A DNA stretch of 7,773 nt. Origin: Bacillota bacterium. GTDB lineage: Bacteria > Bacillota > Bacilli > Bacillales_B > DSM-18226. Position numbers and translations under genes: made by a program. The stretch covers positions 1 through 7,773 of the forward strand of contig JAKACS010000134.1 in NCBI GenBank assembly GCA_021821235.1, in the 5' to 3' direction. A model generated the notes under the pieces. It ran no database searches and was not told the origin of the DNA. It saw nothing but the letters and a program-made list of their open reading frames with translations. This document shows, one piece after another, positions 1 through 7,369 of the stretch. Numbering within the stretch: position 1 is the first letter of the stretch; each line of letters opens with the position of its first letter.

Positions 1-1114
1 ACGACATACATGTTAAACTTGCGCCAATCACTTCTTTTTGGAATTTTTCGGATCCGAATTTTTTAATAAATTCATCTGGATCCAATCCATCTGGCATCAG
101 TGCTACTTTAATGCTGCATTCTGCCTCAGTAAGCATTTTTCCTGCCCTGAATGCGGCCTCGATCCCAGCATTATCTGAATCATAGCAAATCGTGACTGTT
201 TGAGCGTTTTGCCGAATAAGGGAAACATGCTCAGCTGTTAAAGATGTTCCCATTGTTGCAACACCGTTTTCTACACCGGCACGATCAGCAGCTATACAAT
301 CGGCAAATCCTTCAAACAAAACTGCTGTTTGTATTTTGCGTATATGCGGTTTTGCTAAATGAAAATTATATAAAATTTTACTTTTATTGAAGATTGCAGT
401 CTCTGGGCTATTTAAATATTTAGGCTCATCTGCCCCTAATGCTCTTCCCGAGAAAGCAATCGTTTTTCCGTTTCGGTCATCAATCGGAAACATAATCCGA
501 TTGCGAAATCGATCAAAATACGATCCATCCCTTTCACGTTTGATAATCAGCCCGGCTTTTTCGATTACTTCAGTACGAAAGCCTTTTTTTATCAAGAATT
601 TGTAAACAAAGTCCCAGGAATCAAGCGAATAGCCGATTTGGAATTTATCGATGGATTCCCGTGTAAATCCTCTGTTTAACAAGTATTCCAATGCATGTTG
701 ACCCTCTTTTGTATTTATCAGCAAATGATGGTAAAATTTTCGTAACAGCTCATGTGCATCATACAGATCTTGAAGATCTTTTGGCAGCTTTCTTTCTTTT
801 ACAGAAGCATCCGTGCGAAGCTGAAGCTCGATGTTCGCTTTTCCGGCAAGTTTGATGGCAGCTTCTTGAAAAGAAATCCCTTCAAGCTCCATCAAAAAGG
901 TGAACACGTTACCGCCAGCTCCACAGCCAAAACAATGAAAGATTTGTTTATCGGCTGATACGGAAAAAGATGGTGTGTTTTCTCCATGGAAAGGACATAG
1001 TCCGAAGTAGTTTCGTCCTTGTTTTTTCAGCTGGACATACTCACTGATGACCTCGACGATATCAACGGATTGACGAATTTGATTGATTTTCTCTTCGGCA
1101 ATGCGGTCTACCAT
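1..1114 (-). CDS. dnaG: DNA primase DnaG, N-terminal 371 codons (3' end outside window)
   Basis: DnaG synthesises the short RNA primers for leading- and lagging-strand replication, working with the replicative helicase. The visible part has the family's domains in order. The N-terminal zinc-binding domain has C40, H43, C61 and C64 in CPFH and HCFGC contexts. The RNA polymerase core follows, with the TOPRIM fold: its catalytic glutamate is E268 in FEGFAD, and the metal-binding acidic pair is D312/D314 in YDSDNAG. Translation starts [10 protein letters not shown] at the ATG at 1114, eight bases after a GGAG ribosome binding site (1123-1126). The reading frame is open to the window edge, ending ...GASLTCMS, so about 230 residues are missing relative to the usual ~600, including the helicase-binding C-terminal domain. 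It lies 43 bases after yqxD with no terminator between, so the two are probably co-transcribed, with sigA expected next. Confidence 0.97.
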   Translation of the reverse strand, partial: MVDRIAEEKINQIRQSVDIVEVISEYVQLKKQGRNYFGLCPFHGENTPSFSVSADKQIFHCFGCGAGGNVFTFLMELEGISFQEAAIKLAGKANIELQLRTDASVKERKLPKDLQDLYDAHELLRKFYHHLLINTKEGQHALEYLLNRGFTRESIDKFQIGYSLDSWDFVYKFLIKKGFRTEVIEKAGLIIKRERDGSYFDRFRNRIMFPIDDRNGKTIAFSGRALGADEPKYLNSPETAIFNKSKILYNFHLAKPHIRKIQTAVLFEGFADCIAADRAGVENGVATMGTSLTAEHVSLIRQNAQTVTICYDSDNAGIEAAFRAGKMLTEAECSIKVALMPDGLDPDEFIKKFGSEKFQKEVIGASLTCMS

Positions 1115-1157
1115 GAAAACAACTCCATTTACCTAACAAGTATTCGCTAAGCACTGC

Positions 1158-1628
1158 TTAAATCCCTGCGAATTTCGACAAAATTTTCGTCAATTCTTTT
1201 TTAAATTTTTGCCGATCCTCTTCTCTGAAGGGTTTCGGCCCTTTCCCATAAATACCCCGCTTTCTAGCTTTGGCCTTTAAATAACGTACTTCAAGAGCAG
1301 TAATGATCTCTTTTTCATCAAATAAAGTTCCCCTTGGAGACAGGGCATAAACCGCTCTTGGCAGCAATGTTGAAGCAAGCCCAATATCTTGCGTTACAAC
1401 GATGTCTCCCTTTAAGCAATGGTTCATGATATAGATGTCTGCAGCTTCTTTGCTAGTATCAACGTAAACCCAGTTTTGGTCTGAAGCTCCGCTCTTTACA
1501 TGATTATATGAAGCAACAAACACAATATTGACATTGCAGCATTCGGCTGTTTCGACAATTTCCTCTTTGACCGGGCACGAATCAGCATCAACAAAAATAG
1601 TTGGTAAACCAATTTTATTAGTATTAAT
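1158..1628 (-). CDS. yqxD: YaiI/YqxD (DUF188) family protein, start codon unresolved
   Basis: Conserved protein of unknown function in the YaiI/YqxD (DUF188) family, which has a PIN-like fold; it usually sits just upstream of dnaG in Bacilli. Visible signatures are FVDADSCPVKEE near the N-terminus, VVTQDIGLAS mid-protein and ALSPRGTLFDE, followed by a basic C-terminal tail. With the start placed at the ATT at 1628 it is 156 residues, close to the family's usual ~150. The start is the odd point. The frame runs back to a TGA at 1635-1637 with no ATG, GTG or TTG before the DADSCPVK motif; the first standard start is a GTG at 1523, which would remove the motif. The ATT at 1628 has a GGAG nine bases upstream (1638-1641). 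Alternatively, an ATG at 1645 in the neighbouring frame joins this one if a single base is added near the A4 run at 1613-1616. The family call is secure; the 5' end is not. Confidence 0.85.
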   Translation of the reverse strand: MNTNKIGLPTIFVDADSCPVKEEIVETAECCNVNIVFVASYNHVKSGASDQNWVYVDTSKEAADIYIMNHCLKGDIVVTQDIGLASTLLPRAVYALSPRGTLFDEKEIITALEVRYLKAKARKRGIYGKGPKPFREEDRQKFKKELTKILSKFAGI

Positions 1629-1658
1629 TCTACATCACTCCACATATTCCTTCTTCAA

Positions 1659-1919
1659 ATGAAAACTTTTGTCGGAAAGAATCATGTCGAATTTTATTAC
1701 GGCTATCCTCTTGACATCTAACAATAAATAGTTTATTCGTTCCTATGCAAGTCTAAACCTAAAAAGATATATTTTTATCACAATTTTTTATTATAGTACA
1801 ATTTAATTCATTTCGCTACGTTTTTTTTGAATTATTCTTGGTATTTTTAATCTAACGTTATGAATGAACGAGCTCCCGATTGGAGGTAGAAATCAGCAGG
1901 AGAAGAACTACAAGAGTTT
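1659..1919. other. AT-rich non-coding interval between yqfL and yqxD
   Basis: No coding region or RNA gene is recognisable here. The interval is very AT-rich with long T and A runs. On the minus strand, the direction of yqxD-dnaG, there is a perfect TATAAT (1790-1795) that could be a -10 box, but the hexamer 17 bases upstream (1813-1818, TAGCGA) is a poor -35. If used, it would give a leader of about 155 bases before yqxD. Because a terminator closes yqfL immediately to the right, a promoter for the yqxD-dnaG unit is expected somewhere here. This particular assignment is weak. Confidence 0.4.
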
Positions 1920-1958
1920 TCAAAAAGAAAAATCACATAACCAAGAATGATTATGTGA
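1920..1958 (-). terminator. Rho-independent terminator after yqfL
   Basis: On the minus strand an 8-bp perfect stem (TCACATAA with TTATGTGA, 1951-1958 and 1933-1940) with a 10-base loop is followed directly by TTTTTCTTTTT (1922-1932). It begins 9 bases after the yqfL stop codon. The T-tract lies on only one side, so it acts in the yqfL direction and ends the ccpN-yqfL transcript. Confidence 0.85.
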
Positions 1959-1966
1959 GTGAATGA

Positions 1967-2764
1967 TTAATTTCTTTTTAAATGATGTAAAATGACATTT
2001 GCGGTTTCTTCAACGGCTTTATTTGTTACATCGATGACCGGACATTGAATTTTTTCGGCGATTTTTTCAAAAAATGTGAGTTCTTCTTTGATACGGTCAA
2101 TATTTGCATAGCTTGCTTGATCATTTAGTCCCAACGATAATAGCCGTTCCCTGCGGATATGATTTAATTTCTCCGGACTGATTTTCAAGCCGAAGCATTT
2201 CTCAGCAGGCACTTGATATAATTCATCAGGAGGGTCGACCTCGGGAACGAGCGGCACATTGGCCACTTTCAAACGTTTGTGGGCCAAATATTGGGATAGC
2301 GGCGTTTTGGATGTTCGTGAAACTCCAATAAGAACGATGTCTGCCTTTAAAATCCCGCGCGGATCCCTGCCGTCATCATATTTCACGGCAAATTCAATTG
2401 CTTCGACTTTTTTAAAGTAATCTTCATCCAATTTGCGGACAAGACCAGGCTCACATAAGGGACTTTTACCACAAAAAAGCTGGATTTGATCCATTAAAGG
2501 GCCAATTAAATCAACCGCACGAATGTCCTCTTCGATCGCCTTCTCCCGCATATACTTGCGCATCTCCGGTTTAACCAATGTATAGGCAATCATGCCTTTG
2601 TCAAACTTTACAAGCGAAATGACTTCGTCAATATTTTCCTCATCTTCGACATATGGGAACGTTTTAATCTTCATTCCAGAACCATTAAACTGAGTAATGG
2701 CCGCTTTTGTTACCAACTCTGCTGTTTCTCCGACTGAATCGGATACGACGTATATCACCGGCAT
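1967..2764 (-). CDS. yqfL: YqfL, DUF299 / PPDK-regulatory-type kinase-phosphorylase
   Basis: Member of the DUF299 family. Characterised members are bifunctional: ADP-dependent kinases and phosphate-dependent phosphorylases that switch pyruvate phosphate dikinase or PEP synthase off and on. In B. subtilis, YqfL is instead known as a modulator of the neighbouring repressor CcpN. The sequence opens [18 protein letters not shown], the family's N-terminal signature. It has a P-loop-like GVSRTSKT at residues 147-154 and the conserved EVDPP and [10 protein letters not shown] segments, ending in [11 protein letters not shown]. At 265 residues it matches the B. subtilis protein (about 270). The start at 2764 is chosen because GGGAG (2772-2776) lies seven bases upstream. 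An in-frame ATG at 2770 is one base from that site, and one at 2791 has no ribosome binding site. It follows ccpN by 35 bases and ends at a terminator, so the pair forms one operon. The actual target (PPDK, PEP synthase or CcpN) cannot be told from the window. Confidence 0.93.
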   Translation of the reverse strand: MPVIYVVSDSVGETAELVTKAAITQFNGSGMKIKTFPYVEDEENIDEVISLVKFDKGMIAYTLVKPEMRKYMREKAIEEDIRAVDLIGPLMDQIQLFCGKSPLCEPGLVRKLDEDYFKKVEAIEFAVKYDDGRDPRGILKADIVLIGVSRTSKTPLSQYLAHKRLKVANVPLVPEVDPPDELYQVPAEKCFGLKISPEKLNHIRRERLLSLGLNDQASYANIDRIKEELTFFEKIAEKIQCPVIDVTNKAVEETANVILHHLKRN

Positions 2765-2799
2765 ACTCATTCTCCCTGACCAGCTCCTCATTTAAATTG

Positions 2800-3447
2800 C
2801 TAAGCATCTTCTCCAAGTGCTACAAAAGCTTTTGTAATATTGGTTTTTGTAATCCTTCCAATCACTTCATAGCCCATCTCTGTTTTTCTTACAATCGGGA
2901 GTGCATCAATTTGTTTATCGATAAGCTTTTTTGCCACATCAATCAGCAAATCATCCTTCTCGCACATTGTTATATTAGGCATTCGAGTCATAATAATATT
3001 CACTGGGATCGCCGAAAGTTCCTGCTTGCCAATACTGGCGCGAAGCAAATCTTTCCGCGACAGCACCCCGACAAGTGCAGAATTTTGATCCACTACAAAC
3101 AATGTCCCTACATCCTCAAGGAACATTGCACAAATTGCATCGTAAACCGAAACATTTTCATTAACGACAACAGGAATCGATTGATAATCTTTTACATGAA
3201 TTTTTTGCAAATTTTCGGTTAAAAGCTGGGTGCCCGATTTCCCTGTATAAAAATAACCGACCCGCGGCCTTGCATCCAAGTATCCCGCCATTGTTAAAAT
3301 CGCGAGATCGGGTCTTAATGTCGCTCTCGTTAAATTTAATTGCTCTGCAATATGTTCCCCTGTAATCGGACCGTTGTCCTTTACAATCTGCAATATTTGT
3401 TCCTGGCGTTTATTCAGTTCGATTGTCCTCACCACCCTTTGGTTCAT
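2800..3447 (-). CDS. ccpN: Transcriptional repressor CcpN (HTH plus two CBS domains)
   Basis: CcpN represses gluconeogenic genes (gapB and pckA in B. subtilis) when glucose is present, independently of CcpA. The protein has an N-terminal winged HTH (about residues 15-60, including ILQIVKDNGPITGEHIAEQL and TRATLRPDLAIL). Two CBS domains follow, at about residues 89-137 (SIPVVVNENVSVYDAI... GVLSRKDLLRASIG) and 152-207 (IMTRMPNIT... GRITKTNITK), which in this family bind adenine nucleotides. The ATG at 3447 is preferred because GGAG (3457-3460) lies nine bases upstream and it gives 215 residues, close to the 212 of B. subtilis. An ATG at 3501 would add an unconserved 18-residue tail. The HTH and linker are almost identical to the B. 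subtilis protein as I remember it. It heads a two-gene operon with yqfL. Confidence 0.96.
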   Translation of the reverse strand: MNQRVVRTIELNKRQEQILQIVKDNGPITGEHIAEQLNLTRATLRPDLAILTMAGYLDARPRVGYFYTGKSGTQLLTENLQKIHVKDYQSIPVVVNENVSVYDAICAMFLEDVGTLFVVDQNSALVGVLSRKDLLRASIGKQELSAIPVNIIMTRMPNITMCEKDDLLIDVAKKLIDKQIDALPIVRKTEMGYEVIGRITKTNITKAFVALGEDA

Positions 3448-3523
3448 CGGTAAGCGCTCCGCATTTGTACAGCCATTTTGAAAACCGCTCCACACATTCA
3501 TAAGGCCATACTTTTATGAAAAT

Positions 3524-3529
3524 ATTATA
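3524..3529 (-). promoter_or_regulatory. Candidate -10 box of the ccpN-yqfL promoter
   Basis: A perfect TATAAT on the minus strand, about 75 bases upstream of the ccpN ATG and downstream of the glyQS terminator, is the best candidate start for this unit. The region 17 bases further up is a T-run (TTTTTT), a poor -35, which would suit weak constitutive expression. Two direct copies of AACGTTA (3554-3560 and 3584-3590), exactly 30 bases apart, lie upstream of it. Confidence 0.5.
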
Positions 3530-3626
3530 TACTATTTCTTTTCGCCAAAAAAGAACGTTAGCACCAAAATCAAAAACTTGTCCAACGTTATCAACAACGC
3601 AAAGTCCATAATTCCAATCGAAACCG

Positions 3627-3653
3627 AAAAGGTGCAGGGTTACTGCACCTTTT
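3627..3653 (-). terminator. Rho-independent terminator after glyQS
   Basis: An 11-bp perfect stem (AAAAGGTGCAG with CTGCACCTTTT) with a 5-base loop sits 30 bases after the glyQS stop codon. Because the arms themselves begin with four A and end with four T, it can end transcripts from either strand. Given the gene order, its job is to separate glyQS from ccpN. Confidence 0.9.
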
Positions 3654-3683
3654 GATCATAAAGGAACGGGCAATTCGCTTGCC

Positions 3684-5066
3684 TTAAAATTTCAGTCTCG
3701 CTTCAATATAGTTCACAAGCTCCGCAATCGGGATGCGCTTTTGTTCCATCGTGTCGCGGTCTCTTACAGTCACCATTTGATCTTCTTTGGAATCAAAATC
3801 ATACGTAATGCAAAACGGTGTGCCAATTTCGTCATGACGGCGATACCGCTTGCCAATGGAGCCCGCTTCATCGTAATCGACCAAGAAATGCTCGGCCAAT
3901 GAAGCAAACACTTCCCGCGCTTCTTCTGACAGTTTTTTCGATAATGGCAGTACAGCTGCTTTGTAGGGCGCCAAGGTCGGGTGCAAATGCATGACAGTTC
4001 TAGACGTGCCGTCTTCAAGCTGTTCCTCATCATAGGCGTCAATGAAAAAGGCTAAAGTCACCCGGTCTGCCCCAAGGGACGGCTCAATGCAATATGGAGT
4101 ATATTTTTCATTCGTATCCGGATCATGGTATTGAAAATCTTCACCGGAAAATTTCATATGCTGCTTTAAATCATAATCCGTTCTTGAAGCAACGCCCCAA
4201 AGTTCACCCCAACCAAATGGAAATTTGTATTCAAAGTCTGTTGTCGCATTGCTGTAATGGGACAGTTCCTCTTTAGAGTGATCGCGAAGCCTTAGGTTTT
4301 CGTTCTTCATACCAAGGGACAGCAGCCATTTCTCAGCTGTTTCTTTCCAATACTCAAACCATTTCAACTCCTCTCCCGGCTTGCAGAAAAACTCCAATTC
4401 CATTTGTTCAAATTCGCGTGTCCGGAAAGTAAAGTTCCCTGGAGTAATTTCATTTCGGAAGCTTTTTCCGATTTGGGCAATACCGAATGGAAGCTTCTTC
4501 CGCATTGTTCGCTGAACGTTTTTAAAATTGACGAAAATCCCTTGTGCTGTTTCAGGGCGAAGGAAGATCTCGTTTGTGCTTGTTTCTGTTACCCCCTGAA
4601 AGGTTTTAAACATTAAATTAAATTGGCGAATACCGGTGAAATCATGGCTGCCGCAATCAGGGCAGGCAATCTCATGGTCTTTGATCAGCTCTTCCATTTT
4701 GGAAAACGGAAGGCCGTCAACGACCATTTCAATTCCTTTTCCTTCAAGGGCGTTCTCAATTAATTTATCAGCACGATGCCTAGCCTTACAATTTTTGCAA
4801 TCAATCATTGGGTCATTAAAGTTGCCAATATGACCTGATGCTTCCCACGTTTTCGGATTCATTAAAATTGCTGCATCTAGCCCGACATTATAGGGTGATT
4901 GCTGGACAAATTTTCGCCACCATGCCCGCTTGATATTATTTTTCAATTCGACGCCAAGCGGACCGTAATCCCATGTATTTGCAAGCCCTCCGTAAATTTC
5001 CGAACCAGGAAAGATAAAGCCCCGGTGTTTTGCATGTGAAACAATCTGATCCATTGAAACACTCAT
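3684..5066 (-). CDS. glyQS: Glycyl-tRNA synthetase, single-chain class II type
   Basis: Charges tRNA-Gly with glycine in the cytosol. This is the single-chain, archaeal/eukaryotic-like homodimeric enzyme found in Geobacillus, B. cereus and Staphylococcus, not the alpha2-beta2 GlyQ/GlyS enzyme that occupies this locus in B. subtilis. It has an N-terminal catalytic start ([20 protein letters not shown], residues 15-34), four cysteines in two CxxC pairs (C90, C93, C135, C138) likely to bind zinc, class II motif 2 beginning FRNE (203-206), motif 3 GADRVTLAF (332-340), and a C-terminal anticodon-binding domain (about 363-455). Length is 460 residues, normal for the family. The start is the ATG at 5066, nine bases after AAAGGAG (5076-5082). 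A GTG two codons earlier (5072) is only three bases from that site. Expression is controlled by the T-box leader upstream, and a terminator follows. The symbol glyS or glyQS is used for this form. Confidence 0.96.
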   Translation of the reverse strand: MSVSMDQIVSHAKHRGFIFPGSEIYGGLANTWDYGPLGVELKNNIKRAWWRKFVQQSPYNVGLDAAILMNPKTWEASGHIGNFNDPMIDCKNCKARHRADKLIENALEGKGIEMVVDGLPFSKMEELIKDHEIACPDCGSHDFTGIRQFNLMFKTFQGVTETSTNEIFLRPETAQGIFVNFKNVQRTMRKKLPFGIAQIGKSFRNEITPGNFTFRTREFEQMELEFFCKPGEELKWFEYWKETAEKWLLSLGMKNENLRLRDHSKEELSHYSNATTDFEYKFPFGWGELWGVASRTDYDLKQHMKFSGEDFQYHDPDTNEKYTPYCIEPSLGADRVTLAFFIDAYDEEQLEDGTSRTVMHLHPTLAPYKAAVLPLSKKLSEEAREVFASLAEHFLVDYDEAGSIGKRYRRHDEIGTPFCITYDFDSKEDQMVTVRDRDTMEQKRIPIAELVNYIEARLKF

Positions 5067-5092
5067 TTTCACTAACTCCTTTTTTAAAAATT

Positions 5093-5308
5093 AAAAAACT
5101 CCCGCCACTATGCTGATTTAGCATAGGGACGAGAGTTACCCGCGGTTCCACCCTATTTGCCGCCAAGAAAAATCATGGTAGCCACTTACATCCAATTGTT
5201 GCTCCAGAACGCCCTTCCCCGGCACCCATACCCTAGCTTCCACCATCCTAGGTTCGCTTTTATGGAGACATCCAAGTACTCTTTTCCTTCACGGCAACTA
5301 TTCATATT
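5093..5308 (-). promoter_or_regulatory. Glycine T-box riboswitch leader of glyQS
   Basis: This untranslated leader senses uncharged tRNA-Gly and lets transcription into glyQS proceed. The T-box sequence AGGGTGGAACCGCGGGT (5138-5154) matches the consensus. Its TGGA should pair with the UCCA acceptor end expected for tRNA-Gly in Bacilli. It is followed by a long terminator (5093-5137): an 18-position stem with one mismatch, CTATGCT/AGCATAG at its top and AACTC/GAGTT at its base, then six T. The 5' half holds Stem I elements (AGTA, then GGATGGTGGAAGC) and a candidate glycine specifier triplet GGC at 5211-5213, in the context AAGGGCGTTCTGGAGC. T-box class and amino acid are well supported; the exact specifier assignment is inferred by position. 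Confidence 0.95.
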
Positions 5309-5314
5309 ACACAA

Positions 5315-5343
5315 ATAGTAACGAAACGATCAAAAAAAGTCAA
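5315..5343 (-). promoter_or_regulatory. Sigma-A promoter of the glyQS T-box transcript
   Basis: TTGACT (5338-5343), a 17-base spacer and TACTAT (5315-5320) form a strong vegetative promoter, with the transcription start expected near the A at 5308, just ahead of the T-box Stem I. The -35 hexamer begins only six bases after the recO stop codon, and no terminator lies between. Confidence 0.85.
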
Positions 5344-5349
5344 TGGCCT

Positions 5350-6102
5350 CTAGAGAAGATTGCGAAACTGCTCCATAGAATCCAAAAACCTTTTTGTTTT
5401 TAAGTGGAGTCCTGAGTATTCCTCATAGTAAGCCGAAATAACCTTCTTCAATTCAGCTTTCGTCTCCGGTTTGACTGAAATCGTTCCAAGCCTCGATAAA
5501 TCGAAAAAATAAAACAGTCTCAAAAGTCTAACCGCAGCCGGCGAAAGCTTTAAGTGGTACGGATCTTTAGCGAGACAGCGATGGCAAATCAGCCCGCCTT
5601 CCCGAATGGAAAAAGAAAACTGCCCGTCTGTGCTGGCGCAAACCGAACATTGATCAAGCGTTGGATTGAGTCCAAGAACATTGAGCATTTTCATTTCGAA
5701 AATATTCATCATTACATCATGATCATAGCCTTCGTTTAAGTAATGTAACGTTTGATAAAGCAATTCAAACAAATAAGGATTAGGCTTTTTATCCTCGACA
5801 CTTTTCTCCAATAATTCAACAATATAGCTTGAATAGGCCGTTTTAAAAATATCTTCCCGAATGGAACGCATGGACGAAATCATCTCGCCCTGCTGAAGGC
5901 TCCCGAGTCCAGAACCGGTTTGAACGAGATAATTCCCATGCGTAAAAAGCTGGGTGATGGCCGAAAGCCGGCTATTCGGCTTCTTCGCCCCTCGAGCCAT
6001 CACGCCCATTTTCCCCCATTCGCGCGTGTATAATGTGACTACTTTATTGGTCTCTCCGTAATCTGTTGTTCGAATTACGATGCCTTCGCATTTTTGAAGC
6101 AT
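5350..6102 (-). CDS. recO: DNA repair and recombination mediator RecO
   Basis: RecO anneals complementary strands and, with RecR (and RecF), loads RecA on SSB-coated single-stranded DNA during gap and break repair. The 250-residue protein fits the family (255 in B. subtilis). It has an N-terminal OB fold (about residues 1-80, starting [20 protein letters not shown] and containing [14 protein letters not shown]), a helical middle, and a four-cysteine zinc site with C152, C155, C173 and C176 in CSVC and CHRC, followed by the conserved [14 protein letters not shown]. The start at 6102 aligns with the family N-terminus. Its ribosome binding site is weak (GGTGA six bases upstream), and it follows yqzL by 34 bases, so translation may depend partly on yqzL. 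Together they form a small unit. No terminator is visible between recO and the glyQS promoter. Confidence 0.97.
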   Translation of the reverse strand: MLQKCEGIVIRTTDYGETNKVVTLYTREWGKMGVMARGAKKPNSRLSAITQLFTHGNYLVQTGSGLGSLQQGEMISSMRSIREDIFKTAYSSYIVELLEKSVEDKKPNPYLFELLYQTLHYLNEGYDHDVMMNIFEMKMLNVLGLNPTLDQCSVCASTDGQFSFSIREGGLICHRCLAKDPYHLKLSPAAVRLLRLFYFFDLSRLGTISVKPETKAELKKVISAYYEEYSGLHLKTKRFLDSMEQFRNLL

Positions 6103-6136
6103 TCATCGTCACCATCCAAGGTAAGCGAAGACAAAC

Positions 6137-6280
6137 TTATGAAACGGGAAAATCGATTTGTGCTAGTTCATCATCCAGTATACCGGGTGTTTCTTTTTCT
6201 TCCTTTTCCAATTCTTTAAAGAGAAGATATGTGTCAATATTACCTGTCTGGGTAAATACTTTCCAGGTAAAATCCAACAT
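6137..6280 (-). CDS. yqzL: YqzL family small protein (47 aa)
   Basis: Short conserved Bacillus protein of unknown function, nearly always found immediately upstream of recO. The translation starts MLDFTWKVFTQTGNIDTYLL and continues with an acidic, lysine- and glutamate-rich middle (FKELEKEEKE) to an end in IDFPVS. It is 47 residues, the same length as in B. subtilis. There is no signal peptide, membrane segment or catalytic motif. A strong ribosome binding site (AAAGGTGGGG, 6287-6296) lies six bases before the ATG at 6280, which fixes the start. It probably shares a transcript with recO. Confidence 0.92.
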   Translation of the reverse strand: MLDFTWKVFTQTGNIDTYLLFKELEKEEKETPGILDDELAQIDFPVS

Positions 6281-6445
6281 CGAAAACCCCACCTTTCAAT
6301 ATTTAGACTAGCCTTCTTTTCTATCCCAAACTATACAATTATCATAGCCTGTCTTGCCAAAATCATAAGTCACAAATTTTGTTAATGTTGTCCATGCATA
6401 TTTCACAAAATCGACTAATATTTTAGTTAGGGTTGTATCGTATCG

Positions 6446-7369
6446 CTAATACTCATCCTCATTAAAACCAAAATCACGCAGTTGGGACATTTTATTTCGC
6501 CAATCTTTTTGAACCTTGACCCAAAGCTCCAAGAATACTTTCGAACCTAACAGGTTTTCAATATCAACTCGTGCCCGCTTGCCGATTTCTTTAAGCATTG
6601 AGCCCTGTTTGCCAATAATGATTCCTTTTTGTGAATCTCTTTCTACGATGATGGTTGCCATGACATGGATGATATTTTTGTTTTCACGGCGTTCCATTTT
6701 ATCGATAACAACTGCAAGCGAGTGAGGAATTTCTTCCCGTGTTAAATGAAGCGCTTTTTCTCTAATCAGCTCCGACACGATAAATCTTTCCGGATGGTCG
6801 GTTACTTGGTCGGCCGGATAAAACTGCGGACCTTCCGGCAAGTATGTTTTGATTTTTTCTAGCAACTGTTGGACATTATTTCCTTCAAGCGCTGAGATTG
6901 GAAAAACTTCTTTAAAGAGGTATTTTTCTTTATACGATTCAATAATCGGCAGCAATTGATCGGGATGAATTTGATCGATTTTATTAATCACAAGGAAGAT
7001 GGGCGTTTTGACAGTTTGAAATTTTTCCAGAATAAATTCTTCACCGCGGCCAAATCCCTCTTCAGCATTTACCATAAAAAGAACCAAATCGACTTCTTTC
7101 AATGTGTTTTGAGCCACTTTCATCATAAAATCGCCAAGTTTATGTTTTGGCTTATGAATTCCCGGTGTGTCGATAAAAATCAGCTGTGCATCATCTGTTG
7201 TTAATACTCCTTGAACTTTATTACGGGTTGTTTGCGGCTTATCGCTCATAATGGCGATTTTTTGCCCAATAACCCGATTTAAAAACGTAGATTTACCCAC
7301 GTTTGGACGGCCGATGATGGAAATAAATCCTGATTTATAGGTTTGTGAACGATCTGTATTGGTTGTCAT
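6446..7369 (-). CDS. era: GTPase Era, 30S ribosome assembly
   Basis: Era is an essential GTPase that binds the 3' end of 16S rRNA through its KH domain and checks maturation of the 30S subunit at the inner face of the membrane. All G motifs are visible: G1 GRPNVGKS (residues 20-27), G2 around T47/T48 in KPQTTRN, G3 DTPG (67-70), G4 NKID (129-132) and G5 SAL (159-161). The C-terminal KH domain carries [15 protein letters not shown] (249-263). It is 307 residues, slightly longer at the N-terminus than the ~301 of B. subtilis. The ATG at 7369 is chosen because GGAGG (7376-7380) lies six bases upstream. An in-frame ATG at 7411 would add 14 residues with no ribosome binding site. Downstream, a 165-base AT-rich gap with no convincing terminator separates it from yqzL. 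Confidence 0.97.
   Translation of the reverse strand: MTTNTDRSQTYKSGFISIIGRPNVGKSTFLNRVIGQKIAIMSDKPQTTRNKVQGVLTTDDAQLIFIDTPGIHKPKHKLGDFMMKVAQNTLKEVDLVLFMVNAEEGFGRGEEFILEKFQTVKTPIFLVINKIDQIHPDQLLPIIESYKEKYLFKEVFPISALEGNNVQQLLEKIKTYLPEGPQFYPADQVTDHPERFIVSELIREKALHLTREEIPHSLAVVIDKMERRENKNIIHVMATIIVERDSQKGIIIGKQGSMLKEIGKRARVDIENLLGSKVFLELWVKVQKDWRNKMSQLRDFGFNEDEY

Noticed and set aside
1711..1739. TTGACA-17-TATTCG on the plus strand
   Set aside because: The -35 is perfect but the -10 matches only three of six positions, and no gene or RNA is visible on the plus strand downstream.
1768..1785. TGTGATAAAAA on the minus strand, resembling a CcpN operator
   Set aside because: Two mismatches to the remembered consensus in very AT-rich DNA; likely chance.
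2707..3222. 171-codon plus-strand open frame opposite ccpN and yqfL
   Set aside because: It is antisense to two clear genes, is rich in Cys, His, Ile and Asn, and has no ribosome binding site; a shadow of the coding strand.
3770..4042. 90-codon minus-strand frame inside glyQS
   Set aside because: Out of frame with a well-conserved synthetase domain and without a ribosome binding site; a shadow frame.
6300..6350. Possible promoter for yqzL-recO in the era-yqzL gap (TTGGCA, with TATAGT or GATAAT)
   Set aside because: No -35/-10 pair has acceptable spacing: 19 and 11 bases are what the sequence offers.
6408..6425. Small inverted repeat ACTAA/TTAGT after era
   Set aside because: Five AT-rich pairs without a proper T-tract are too weak to call a terminator.
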